64,000 nucleotides of DNA from Persicaria tinctoria (lineage: Eukaryota; Streptophyta; Magnoliopsida; Caryophyllales; Polygonaceae). The DNA lies in contig JBANSL010000016.1 of the NCBI GenBank assembly GCA_037127255.1, forward strand, positions 1,056,501 through 1,120,500. The letters are read 5' to 3'. Within the stretch, counting starts at the first letter, position 1; every line of letters begins with the position of its first letter. The notes under the pieces are model-generated. The model had not been told where the DNA came from and did no database searches. It saw only the letters and a program-made list of their open reading frames with translations. This document shows positions 25,567 through 35,893 of this stretch, one piece after another. The translations under genes and the position numbers were made by a program.

Positions 25567-26096
25567 GACAGTAGGTTTCAGATATAAGGATAGATATTGT
25601 ACGAGTAGAAATAGGAAACCCAAAATTAAATCATGTAAGAAATATTATATTTTAGATAAGTTGCCAATTTTATTTTCAATGATTAATATTGTTCAATATT
25701 ATAATGTACTATAATTTAGATAAATTTTTGATGAAAAGTTGTAGATTGAGCCATTGATCATGTAAAAAATATTGAAATATTATTTTTCATTTATCTTTAT
25801 TTATTATAAATATTTACCATACCTTTCATTGTTTCTTAAAAATCTGTAAAAATATATCTTTATTTATCCTACAAAGGCCGTAGTAGCTTGGAATCACTTT
25901 GATAATTATTTATCCTAAAAAGTTACCATATCTTTTAATTTTATTATTTCATAAAAATAATTTATCTTTTTTTTTGGTTAAAGATATACTCCGTATTATT
26001 TATCCTACAAAGTTACCATTAAAATAATTTATCTTATGTTTAATCTTTATTTACTTTAATAATCTAAAATTTTTTCTTACCAAAATAAAATCTAAA
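25567..26096. other. AT-rich upstream region of RGL
   Basis: No gene is seen. The phrase TTTATCCTA followed by AAAGTTACC recurs two or three times between about 25860 and 26010, a loose local repeat. Confidence 0.45.
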
Positions 26097-26098
26097 TA

Positions 26099-26660
26099 CT
26101 CCATCCGTCTCAAAATTCATGTCGGTTTAGCCTTTAAATCTTGTATCAAAATTTATGTCGTTTTAGGTTTTCTAGGTAGGGGATAGTAATGATTTGTATC
26201 GATTCGTGTGTTGTTGATTTTTTTAAAGATTTTGATTGGATAAAAAATTATGTAGTGGGTGTTAAAAAATACTCCCTCCGTCTCGAAAAACAAGTCGTTT
26301 TAACAATGTGCACTAATTTTAATAAAACACTCACCTATCAATCAATATCATCATTCCACTAACTTTTTTCCTTTAATTTTATTATTTTTAAATACCCACT
26401 ATATTTTTTAACCAATCAAACTCTTTTAAAAAGTTAACAACACAAAACCCAATACAAATCATTATTATCCCCCTACCTAGAAAACCTAAAACGACATGTA
26501 TTTTGATACAACTCAACTTGTCTAAAACGACTTGTTTTTCGAGACGGAGGGATAAAATTTATGGAAAAGTTAGTGGAATGATGATGTTGATTGATGGATG
26601 AGTGTTTTATTAAAACGTGTGCAAAATCCTAAAACGACTTAAATATTGAGACGGAGGGAG
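26099..26660. mobile_element. Outer Stowaway-like MITE, interrupted by another
   Basis: The left end CTCCATCCGTCTCAAAATT and right end AATATTGAGACGGAGGGAG are inverted, with TA at 26097-26098 and 26661-26662. A second element (26272-26552) sits inside, so the outer element is the older insertion and was about 280 bp long. Confidence 0.8.
26272..26552. mobile_element. Inner Stowaway-like MITE
   Basis: The ends CTCCCTCCGTCTCGAAAAAC and GTTTTTCGAGACGGAGGGA are near-perfect inverted repeats, flanked by TA (26270-26271, 26553-26554). It is inserted in a related element. Confidence 0.82.
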
Positions 26661-26992
26661 TATTTTTTAATATTATTTTTTGATGATTTTTTTATATGAA
26701 AATCAGAAATTAAAATTCAGGTGGGCACAAAATCAGAAATTAAAATTCAGATAGGCTAAATAAGTTAAAGTTTTCTCATTATTTTTATTAACAAAACCCT
26801 TAATTTAATAAATAAATGAATATATTTTTTACTTATTATTTTATTTTTATAAAAATAGGGCGTCCTGGACCTTGGTCCGTGCTTGGTCATAGGGCACTAG
26901 CTTGTATCATGATAGTTAGTTTGTCTTCCGGACCCATGATTGATTTTTGTTGTTGTAATCGGTTGTGTCCAAGTCTTTTTAGTTTTTATCTT

Positions 26993-28007
26993 GGATAAAT
27001 TACACATAATTACCCGTAAATTATGATACTTTTCACAAAACCACCTATAAAAACTTAAATTACAGTAAATCACCCATAAATTAGTTATCTTTTCAGAAGA
27101 CCACCCACCCATTAAACCTCTATTTGTTTTGTTTAAAAAAGATTAAAGTACCCTTAATTCAAGCTTATTTGTATTTAATACAATGATTTGTTTTCATAAG
27201 ACTTCCCATATTTTAAATAATCCGGTTTTACTTTTACCCTTTTAAAAAATGATAAATTATAATAAAATTATTCATGTTTGGCTAATTTGTCAAATGATAT
27301 GTATAAACTTGGCGTATTTTTTAAATGATATGGTTTGTAATATAAGGTATGAGCTAATTTACCTTTCTTTTAAAGCAATAATCTTGTTTTTATTTTAGAG
27401 CTTATCTCTATCTTATGCAACATTTGAAGGAGAGGAGACTGTTAGTAGCTATTGCAAGTCTCGACTCTTCACGAAGCAAATCCAATTTAGATGTATATTG
27501 GTTGGAGAATTTAGAGTGGGTTTGAATTCCATTCCATTTTAATAGTATAATTCAATTATTTACCTCGGTTTATGTGAGCAGTTGGTTGTATAACTAAAAA
27601 TCTCATAAAAACTTAGTTAAAATAGTAATTTAACCAAATAATTACATACAACGGGATAAAACTATTACATTGTATATATTTAATAAATTATGGAATCAAA
27701 ACACACCCTTAATTTACCTTAAATTTTTTGTTTACCAAATACGACATTGTCTATTTTGCATTATAAACATAATACAATTGGAATTCAAACACTTATATAC
27801 ATGCAACATCTTTCCTTTACAAAGTACAAACAAATAAGCTTGAACTAGAGGTATTTTAGTCATTTTAAACAAAACAAATAGAAGTTTAATGTGTGGGTGG
27901 TCTTATGAAAACAAACAAATTTATGGATGGTTTACTGTAATTTAAGTTTTTATGGGTAGTTATGTGAAAAATACCATAATTTATGGGTGATTATGTGTAA
28001 TTTATCC
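26993..28007. mobile_element. Non-autonomous Mutator-like element with perfect 9-bp target duplication
   Basis: The 1,015-bp element starts GGATAAATTACACATAAT and ends with the inverted copy. The terminal repeats extend about 185 bp on each side (for example AAGCTTATTTGT at 27161 and its inverse near 27830). The flanks are the identical 9-mer TTTTATCTT (26984-26992, 28008-28016), the hallmark MULE length. No transposase or recognised captured gene is seen inside. Confidence 0.88.
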
Positions 28008-28272
28008 TTTTATCTTTTAATTTGTGTTTTATTATGTTTTTTTTTGTTGTTGTATAATGATAGTTAGTTTTTCTGTCGATTTTCGACCTCTCAATTAAGC
28101 TAGGTTGTTGTTTGATAGATCGAATCGCTTTTCTTTAAAAATTAATAGGGAGAGCACATTCATTCGTGTTCGATTCCTCGATCAATACCAGTATAGGCAT
28201 TGAGGAGTTGAATGAAAGCAATCAAAGAAGCTATTCAGCTTCAATATGAGTTCAATTAGAGCTTGAATGGGG

Positions 28273-30770
28273 CTACAAGTAAGCGAGGAAGAGGTGGTTC
28301 CAAGTATCCGGAACTCCGGGCAAGCACCAGTGGATGCAATCGGCGTGGTGCAGAGGATCCGCCTTCTGCTCCTCCGTCAGCAGCTTGCCGCCGGTCTCCG
28401 TGTAGACCGACGTGTGGCCGTCGACTCTGTACTCGGAGATCTGCGTTATGTTCACAACCGTTACCGGAACCGTCATCTTGTGGATAACGTCGCTGACGAC
28501 GGCCATTATCTTCTTGTCGGAACCGGTCCCCCAGTGGCCCTTCTTCTTGATCGGCTTCGTCTCGTTGAAACACTTTATCCCGTCCTTCCTGTTCCAATCC
28601 GCGCTTCTGCAATCAAATCCGACCCATCAATTGTTACATTAAACCCATTTATCGTTACTGAAATGTTAAAACCGTTGCAACAAGGGAACATGTTACTCTT
28701 TCATCAACTTTTTTGACACTCGTTTAATGTAAAAATTCTATAAAATATTATTTTTAATGATTTTTTTTATATAATTTCATAATTATTACTAAAAAATATG
28801 AAATTATTAAAAAAGTTGATTAAAAATTAATATTTTACAGATTTTTTTACCTTAATAAAAAACGTGTAAAAAATGTCAAATGAGACGGATAGAGTAATTA
28901 TTGAGATACGTGAAGAGATAAAAAAGAGTCTCACATTGAAAATCGGACTTTTTCACTTTGTTAAATAAGGCGAGTATGAACAAATTTTTCTACCTCAGAT
29001 TTTGTGGAATTTATAAACTCACTATAAGTTGATAAACAACTATGTCATAAGCAAATAAGACTACTCCTATAACGCAATCGAGTAGCTCCTGCTCAATAAG
29101 GACATAACTCGATTCGAGCTCATTCACTTCATACGAAAACCGATTATGGACATGCATTTTAAAATTTTAGCTAAAATTCAGACTCAACTCGTTTCTAAAT
29201 GAATTCAGCTAGAGATACTCGGCTCATATAATAAACCCTAGCTAGTTCCTCACTTCCTCTATAGTTCTTGTTTTATTTATTTATTTATTGTCTTCATATA
29301 AATTAAAAGAATTAAGATAGAGATAAGAAGGCAACTGACTTGGTGTGGGCAGGAGACATGGTAGTGAAGAAAACCCTAGTCCTATTAGCATCAACAGTTG
29401 AATCAACCCAGTTAGCCCATGTCTTCAGTCCAATCCGGTACGCGACCGCGGTTTCGAGCTCTTCGGATCCTTCATCCCCATTTGCAAATGAACCCCATCT
29501 GTTGATCAATGCAAGTCATCAATCTCATATATCAAATCATCCCTTTTAACATTAACTTTGAAAGCAAGCTTCAACTTACAGTGTCCTCACTTTCAAGCCA
29601 CTCATCCACCAAACATAGGTCCCAAACACAAGGATGTCCACCTCACCCCAGTTCTTGGCATGCTTGGCTATTGAATCCAACTTCAACACCCTCTGCTTCG
29701 GATCCGCTATCACATGGAGATCCGAATTCGATTCGATTAGAAATGGCGCCCAGTAGAACTCGATTGTCGCGTTGTACTCCTGACATTACCAAAACCAACT
29801 CAGACACACATGTGTTTTAAGTTCGGAATCTATGCACTTTATCGGGTCATTTGATATCTGATATCTAGATATCAGATATCGGATGCTGATATCTGATATA
29901 TAGTGTTTAGTATAGGTAGATATCGATATCACTTAATCTGATATCTGATATCAATATCACTTAAAAGTAATAGTACTACCTTTGCTCGGAAGACTGAATG
30001 TACTTTCCCTCTTGTCATGGATTTTTGGGAATCCGGGATGATGGATTCGACGAGGCAGACGAAGGATTGCCATTGTCCGCGGATCAATGAGTCCCCCGCG
30101 AACATCAGCCTCTTCCCTCGGAGCTTCCTGAGTGCCAATCTTGGGTTGAAACTGCACTAACTCAGCCACCATTAGCTTCTTAAGAGCTGCACAAGACATA
30201 AGAAATCGCGGTAAATCGGTAATGTGTTTGGTAAGACATGCTTGTTTGTTACCTAGGGAGAGTGCACTCATTCGGCTGCCATTGCCAATGGCGGTAATCC
30301 GAGTCAGGCCTACCATTCTTCGCACACGAAACTTGCTTGTCAAGGTAAGGGCATGTCCTGTCTGTGTAGAGAGGCTTGGAGGATCTATTGAATACCCATT
30401 TCCCATCGGTTACATCGCATATGTCCGGATCAAACTCGAACATGAACTCTTGTTCAACATCGTCTCCTTCCTCTTTAGCATCATTCTTCCTATCACCTGA
30501 AAATGTAGAAGAAAATAAGATGGTCATGGTGTCAAATGTGAACAAGGACTTCCTATCACCTGAAAAGGCAATGAACTATTAACTACCTGTTTTCGACTTG
30601 GAGGTTTCGGATGTAACCCGTTTCCTAGAGCATGTCCTGCCTCTGAATATCGAAGTAGAAGAAACCGAGCTTAAAGATTCGTTGGATAAGAGGATAACGA
30701 ACGCAAGAGCGCATATGACAAAGCCGATGATTGAAGGGGATAGCTTCCCTTGGAAAGCCTTGATGATCAT
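28273..30770 (-). CDS. Trichome birefringence-like (TBL) polysaccharide O-acetyltransferase
   Basis: A Golgi type II membrane enzyme that O-acetylates a cell-wall polymer; the closest members I recall (TBL31/TBL3/ESK1 group) act on xylan. Exons on the minus strand: 30587-30770, 30253-30496, 29980-30151, 29580-29779, 29340-29498, 28273-28606; 430 aa in frame. A membrane anchor lies at about residues 13-30, then a variable Ser/Arg-rich stem. The TBL domain begins near CDVTDGKWVFNRSSKPLY. The PC-esterase motifs are present: GDS in LMFAGDSLIRGQW (162-164) and DxxH in DCIHWCLPG (Asp408, His411), which supply the catalytic Ser, Asp and His. The start is the ATG at 30770; the frame extends upstream but without another ATG before a non-coding leader. 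Intron 5 (28607-29339) contains a MITE. Subgroup assignment is from memory and uncertain. Confidence 0.93.
28696..28894. mobile_element. Stowaway-like MITE in TBL intron 5
   Basis: Flanked by TA (28694-28695, 28895-28896), it starts CTCTTTCATC and ends ACGGATAGAG. The inner AAAACGTGTAAAAAATGTCAA resembles the elements at 4923 and 53852. It lies wholly within an intron. Confidence 0.65.
29080..29240. repeat. Decayed hAT-like repeat in TBL intron 5
   Basis: Phrases such as AACTCGATTCGAGCTC, CAACTCGTTTCTAAATGA and TACTCGGCTCATATAATA match the family at 54509 and 5314. The ends are not resolved. Confidence 0.4.
29855..29965. repeat. GATATC-rich palindromic tract in TBL intron 3
   Basis: The tract has about eight GATATC words in 110 bp and a perfect palindrome of 26 bases centred on TCTAGA near 29869. 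It would fold into hairpins in RNA or DNA. Confidence 0.7.
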
Positions 30771-30819
30771 GGCGAAAGGAGAGGTGATGAGCCAACAAAC
30801 TTGACTATGGAATATCAAG

Positions 30820-31520
30820 AGGTGAATTTAGCTTGTGTGTTCAAGAGCAAGTTGTTTTGAGTTGAAGTGAAGCTAAAGTAATGTATATGGTGTTGGGAGA
30901 GGTTATATCAATCTTTGACACTATCTTTAAGTATATATAATATATCATTTGAAGTGTGAAATTAGACTTAATAGAGTACAATTGAAGCCTAAACAATGCT
31001 AGAAATAGACAAGCTAGTGTCTCTCCTATGAGTTTATTAAATAAAAAACAAATAATCTATCATGTCAAAGTCTGGTGGGCCAATAATTGAGAGTTCTTTT
31101 TTAAAACAGACGGTATAATAGATCTCATACGGGGAGTGTTGTGTATATACTTTACATTGTGTATGCAGCATTGTATTGGGCATAAAGAGGTTTCACACTT
31201 TCACCTTATGAATCAGAAGTTAGTTGGTGTGGGTCAAGAAAGACCTAACTGTTGATATTTTAGTTATGGTGGACCAAATTAATGTACATAGTGGGATGGA
31301 ATAAATGTTGACATGGTAACCTCTGAATACCCAAATTGATTGAGAAATGGCCATCAAATCTTAACAGGTTTGGAGAAGGTGACTGTTGTTGCATCCATGA
31401 TTGCATCTTCAAGGAAAGGGATTGGAGGTTTGGAGAAGGTTTTGATATTGGAGATGATCATACTACTTGCTGAATAAGTTCACAGTTGAGATGTCAAATA
31501 GCAAGGGGCACCCATTTTTT
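30820..31520. other. TBL upstream region
   Basis: No gene is seen. It should contain the TBL promoter on the minus strand. A short repeat GGTTTGGAGAAGGT occurs twice near 31368 and 31428. Confidence 0.45.
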
Positions 31521-31850
31521 AGGGTTGTTATTGGTTACCTATGCTCAGCTCGTTCGATCGTCTTAAAAAAGTGCTCATATTTTGAGTCGAGTTTAGCTTG
31601 AGCTACTTGGCTCATAGAATAATTATACTTGCTCAATTGCTCATAGTGGCGGAGTCAGGATTTTTTTCTGGAGCACTCCTAAAAATTCTATGAATTTGCA
31701 CTTAAAGTTGAAACGAACCTCAAATTGAATCAAACTTAAAAATGCGTAAACTCTAACTCGTCTTCTTTAGTAAATCAAACTTAAAAATGTGTAAACTCTA
31801 CAACAATTTTTTTTTTTTTTTTTTGGCAAGTAGACTACAAACCATTTTTA
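31521..31850. repeat. Fragments of hAT-like repeats
   Basis: About 31525-31640 resembles the GAGCTCG/GAGCC family (GGGTTGTTATTGG, TGAGTCGAGTTTAGCTTGAG). From about 31646, TAGTGGCGGAGTCAGGATTT matches the left end of the hAT MITE at 2661. The right end is lost in a poly-T run (31808-31824). Confidence 0.45.
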
Positions 31851-31967
31851 ATGGGCCAAGAATAATACACAGAGGCCCGCCCATATCATTTTCTCTGAGC
31901 TCATCTCTAACTCAGAGTCCAGCACGCAACTACTGAATCCTTCGTTTCCGGCGAACGAGAAATCTCA

Positions 31968-34418
31968 ATGGCGACCATGAGTTTTTCGGCGCGCGTATCT
32001 CACACGCTCCGCCCATTCCCACCCCAACCTTCCCGAATTACTCCCACCGTGTCCCTCTGTTTACACTCCGTCCCCTCGGTTAGGGTTGTTCTCCCCGTGG
32101 TAAGAATCCACATCCACCCAGTCGCCCGGCAATCCAGACGCCACCGTCTTCTTCCGCCCGTCGCAGCTCTCGCGAAGCTCTCGGAGACGGCATCTGTCTC
32201 CGTTTCGTCAGTGTCGTCGCCGGAAGAGCTGGCCGAGAAATTTCCCTCCGGAACTGGAGTTTACGCCGTCTACGACCAGAGCGACGACCTTCAGTTCATT
32301 GGACTCTCGCGCAATGTCGCCGCCAGCGTCCTTGCTCACAGTAAATCGGTGCCGGAGCTGTGTTCGGCTGTCAAGGTATGCGTCAGTTTGCCTTGAATTT
32401 GAATTTGTGATCTCACTGATCTGTATTTTGGGGCTTTTAAATTGCCTGTGTTTGTGATGATTTCAATTAAGTACAAGATTTAGATACAGGATTGTTTTAA
32501 TCAGATGGCACTTGTTGTTGTTTGTGAGAAATTAGATCAGGAAGATATCAGCTTGCTGACTTTTTGGAGTGCAGTGAAATCAATCTATTTTTTTTAGTTT
32601 TGGGGAGAAAGCTTGATTGAGAACTTGTGAAACTGGATTATTGATGCGTCCTTTTATTGTGTCATTAGTTGCAGTCATGATTGATTATCACTGGTTTTGG
32701 ATTTACATGAGTATTGGAGCCTTTGCCCGAAAAATCCATGGAATTGAGAACTAGGTAAACCAAACCTCCAGTGCCACAGGAGGGCTTGAACCAGCAACTT
32801 CACAGGCATTTTGTCCCGTTGAGCTAACCGATCAGGGTTTTATCCATTTCTGGGGCATAAATTTAGCAAAACCGCAGAATCCGATCTATCAATATTTCTC
32901 AGTTCAGCTTGTTTGGGGTAAAATTACATTCTTGTGGATATCTTCCATTCTAAGTGTTGGTGCCATAACTTGCTGTGTCACATTCATGCTTATTGGTATG
33001 TTTTCCCTCTGGTATTGATTACTTCATCTAGGCACTTTTCCTGTCCAATCATGAACATCTGTGAATAAATCTTGGAAGTTATGCAACAGAATTACAGAAA
33101 ATGAAAGAGTTGAATGAGTTTAGAGGCAACGAAGGGAACCATAGTTATAACTTAAGATATGGTTCACTATGGGGAGGGGTGAGTTGCCTTTCATCAGCAT
33201 TGTTGGCAATGGTCTAGTAGATGGATAACAAAGAGAGACAAACTATGTGGAATGAAAACCTGAATTTATTTTGATGTCTGTCTTAAACTGAAAAAAGATT
33301 CATCAGTAGCTGTTTTCAATGGACTTGGAATTCTGACTATGATTGAGATATCATTTAACCCAAATCAACCACAATTTGGAAATATATTTTAATCACTACC
33401 ATATGAATGTTTCCTTTCCGGTTCAGTAGCTAAATTATCAGTTTGTTGGTCGAAATTAGCCTATATAAGAAGACAGCATTTTGATGCCACACTGTGCCAG
33501 AGAGGTATTTGCAAAATTTGGTTAGGTATTCTTCATTTCTGAAACCCAAAATACAGTATAGGATTTAGTGCTGATTCGGTGGTTTAGCTTCTTTGTTAAC
33601 CTTTCTCTGGACATGCTAACTGATTTGGAGTTGTGCAATCAGAATCGGATAGCTTGAAAACAGCATTAAAAGTAACAACTTTGATAGGAAATTTGGTTGA
33701 TGACGAATGTAAATTATGTTATTACTAGCCATAGGGTTCTTCCCCCAAAAGTACCTCACCCTGGGTCACAGGTTTGAGCCACACTTGAGACCAAACCGTA
33801 GAGGTGAAGACAGTGGCCTCTCCTTCCAGTGCTTGATTCAGTCTCGTATGAACTGTCTTGTAAATCTACTTTTTTCATAACTACTGATTATTATTATTTG
33901 AATGTCATTTCTAGGTCTTAGTTTTAGATGATCCTGATAGAAACGCCCTAACGGAAGCGTGGAAATCATGGATGGAAGAGCACATAGCAGCCACCGGTAA
34001 AATCCCTCCTGGGAATGAAAAGGGGAACACAACTTGGGTCCGCCCGGCGCCCAAGAAAAAGTCCGATCTCCGCCTCACCCCAGGGCGACACGTCCAGCTC
34101 ACAGTCCCCCTCGAACAGCTGATTGACCAGCTGGTGAAGGAGAACAAGGTGGTAGCCTTCATCAAGGGATCCAGAACCGCCCCATTGTGTGGATTCTCGC
34201 AGCGAGTTGTGGCAATCCTCGAGAGCCAAGGAGTGGACTACGAGAGTGTGGACGTGCTCGATGAGGAGTTCAACTACGGATTGCGGGATACCCTCAAGGA
34301 GTACAGCAACTGGCCCACTTTCCCACAGGTTTTCGTCGACGGGGAGCTGGTTGGTGGCTGTGACATCTTGACCTCCATGTATGAGAAGGGTGAGCTCAGT
34401 AGCTTGTTCAAAGGCTAA
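31968..34418 (+). CDS. GRXS16: Chloroplast monothiol glutaredoxin S16 with N-terminal GIY-YIG-like domain
   Basis: Class II (CGFS) glutaredoxin of the plastid. Family members bind a glutathione-ligated 2Fe-2S cluster and act in cluster transfer; the plant S16 type also has an N-terminal endonuclease-fold domain (family knowledge). Two exons, 31968-32375 and 33915-34418, give 303 aa. Residues 1 to about 65 are Ser/Arg/Pro-rich and fit a transit peptide. The N-terminal domain (about 80-165) includes [20 protein letters not shown]. The glutaredoxin domain (about 195-303) holds PLCGFSQRV (CGFS at 228-231), [19 protein letters not shown] and a C-terminal helix. Cys132 and Cys228 correspond to the pair reported to form a regulatory disulfide in Arabidopsis. 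The 1.54-kb intron carries SINE-like remains. Confidence 0.95.
32755..32845 (-). repeat. tRNA-like SINE remnant in the GRXS16 intron
   Basis: On the minus strand a box A-like TTAGCTCAACGGG is followed about 27 bases later by a box B-like GGTTCAAGCCCTCC. No poly-A tail or target duplication was resolved. A second weaker piece (GGTTTGAGCC) lies near 33770. Confidence 0.55.
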
Positions 34419-34439
34419 AAGCTTCTCCAAGTAATAAAC

Positions 34440-35640
34440 TACTCCATTTGGTAGATTTTGCTTTGTGGCATTGGATTATGAATAAAACTACAATCAAATG
34501 ATACCCCATTATTCCTATTTTGTAGCCCTTCAAAACCTCATTAGACATGTTGTAAGTTATTGAATTGATCTTCATGGGCTTGTATTTATAAGTGATTTTA
34601 AACCGAGTTTTATTAAGAAATCGTATCCTAAATCAAGTGAGAAAGCAAAATCAGTAACCGAATCTCCTACCCAATGCAATGTATATGAGATACTACATGG
34701 AACTTTTTTTCTTTTTTTTTTAGTCAAAAGGAGAGTCAGCACTATCCAAGCATCTAGACGTGCTTCTATTTATTTATGTAAAAACAGAAATCTAAGTAAT
34801 CAGCAAACGGGATAACCCTACCCCTAAAATCATGAATCAGGGTCAAATAATATATAGAAACCAATGTCATAAAGGAAACTAGGAGGAGGCCAAAACAGTT
34901 TGCCACAATCTCCAGCCATTGCCAATTCAAGGTGTAATTTTTTGAAAAATAATATAGATGGAACATATTATTTATAGGTAAGAAAACATGACTTTGAACA
35001 GATTTGTTCAAATTCAAGGTGTAATTTTTTAATTATAAAATTATACCCGACATGTCATGAATTCATTTGCTTAAATTAATCTAGGATATATGTAGTCCCC
35101 GCAATCATAAATGTTGGATGTTTTAGCATGTTAATGTTAATTTTGACTAACGAAATTTGATGTTTGAGATTTCTAATGTAAACGAGTTATGATGTTTATT
35201 GAAGGGACTTATGTTAAAATGTCAAAGGTGATGTTTTTATTTAATTATAAAAATTTTATTAAAAATTGTTTGAAGATCTAAATTATCAACATTGTTGATA
35301 GGAGGAAGTATTATTTTTCAAAAAAATTCGCCACAAAATTGAATTAATCAACCTACAATGATGCATATAGGCATTTTTTAAAAACTGGATCAGTGGAAAT
35401 ATTTAGTAAAATAGTTCACTTATTAGTCTATTTATTCCTATTACAGAAATTTTATTTCCTATATATAATGTAAATAGTGTTTGCCTTTTTGATATATATA
35501 TATATATTTTTATTTTTTTTTGATAAATAATTTCCTATTACAGAAATACTCTATATTTAACGACTTTTTGTTACCAAGAAAAATAAAAAAAAATTAACGA
35601 CTTTTTTTTTTTTTTTTGAGAAAACGGCTTTTGATTTAAG
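34440..35640. other. Intergenic between GRXS16 and SAC8
   Basis: The first part holds the GRXS16 3'UTR (AATAAA near 34481). The rest is AT-rich with poly-T tracts; no gene is seen. Confidence 0.55.
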
Positions 35641-35893
35641 CTTCTCGTAAGTCATCTGCGCTGCAGGTGGGGCCCATCGTCTTCCCCGCTTTCAATTATT
35701 CACAAATCCACGCATTCATTTCCAGATTGCTCCCAACAATCAATCAAACATTCAAAAGCAGCTCAAGCTTTTCTAGGGTTTTCGTTCACTCCTCATCTGT
35801 CGTCTTGGAAGTGTTTTCAATTTTGGATTTTAATTCTCACAAGTCAAAGGTAGAAACTCCACCTTCGTCTTCTCCTCCTGATTCTTGCGTGCC

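Noticed and set aside
30559..30578. Upstream acceptor for TBL exon 2 giving 21 extra residues
   Set aside because: It would define a 27-nt intron, below the length plants can splice.
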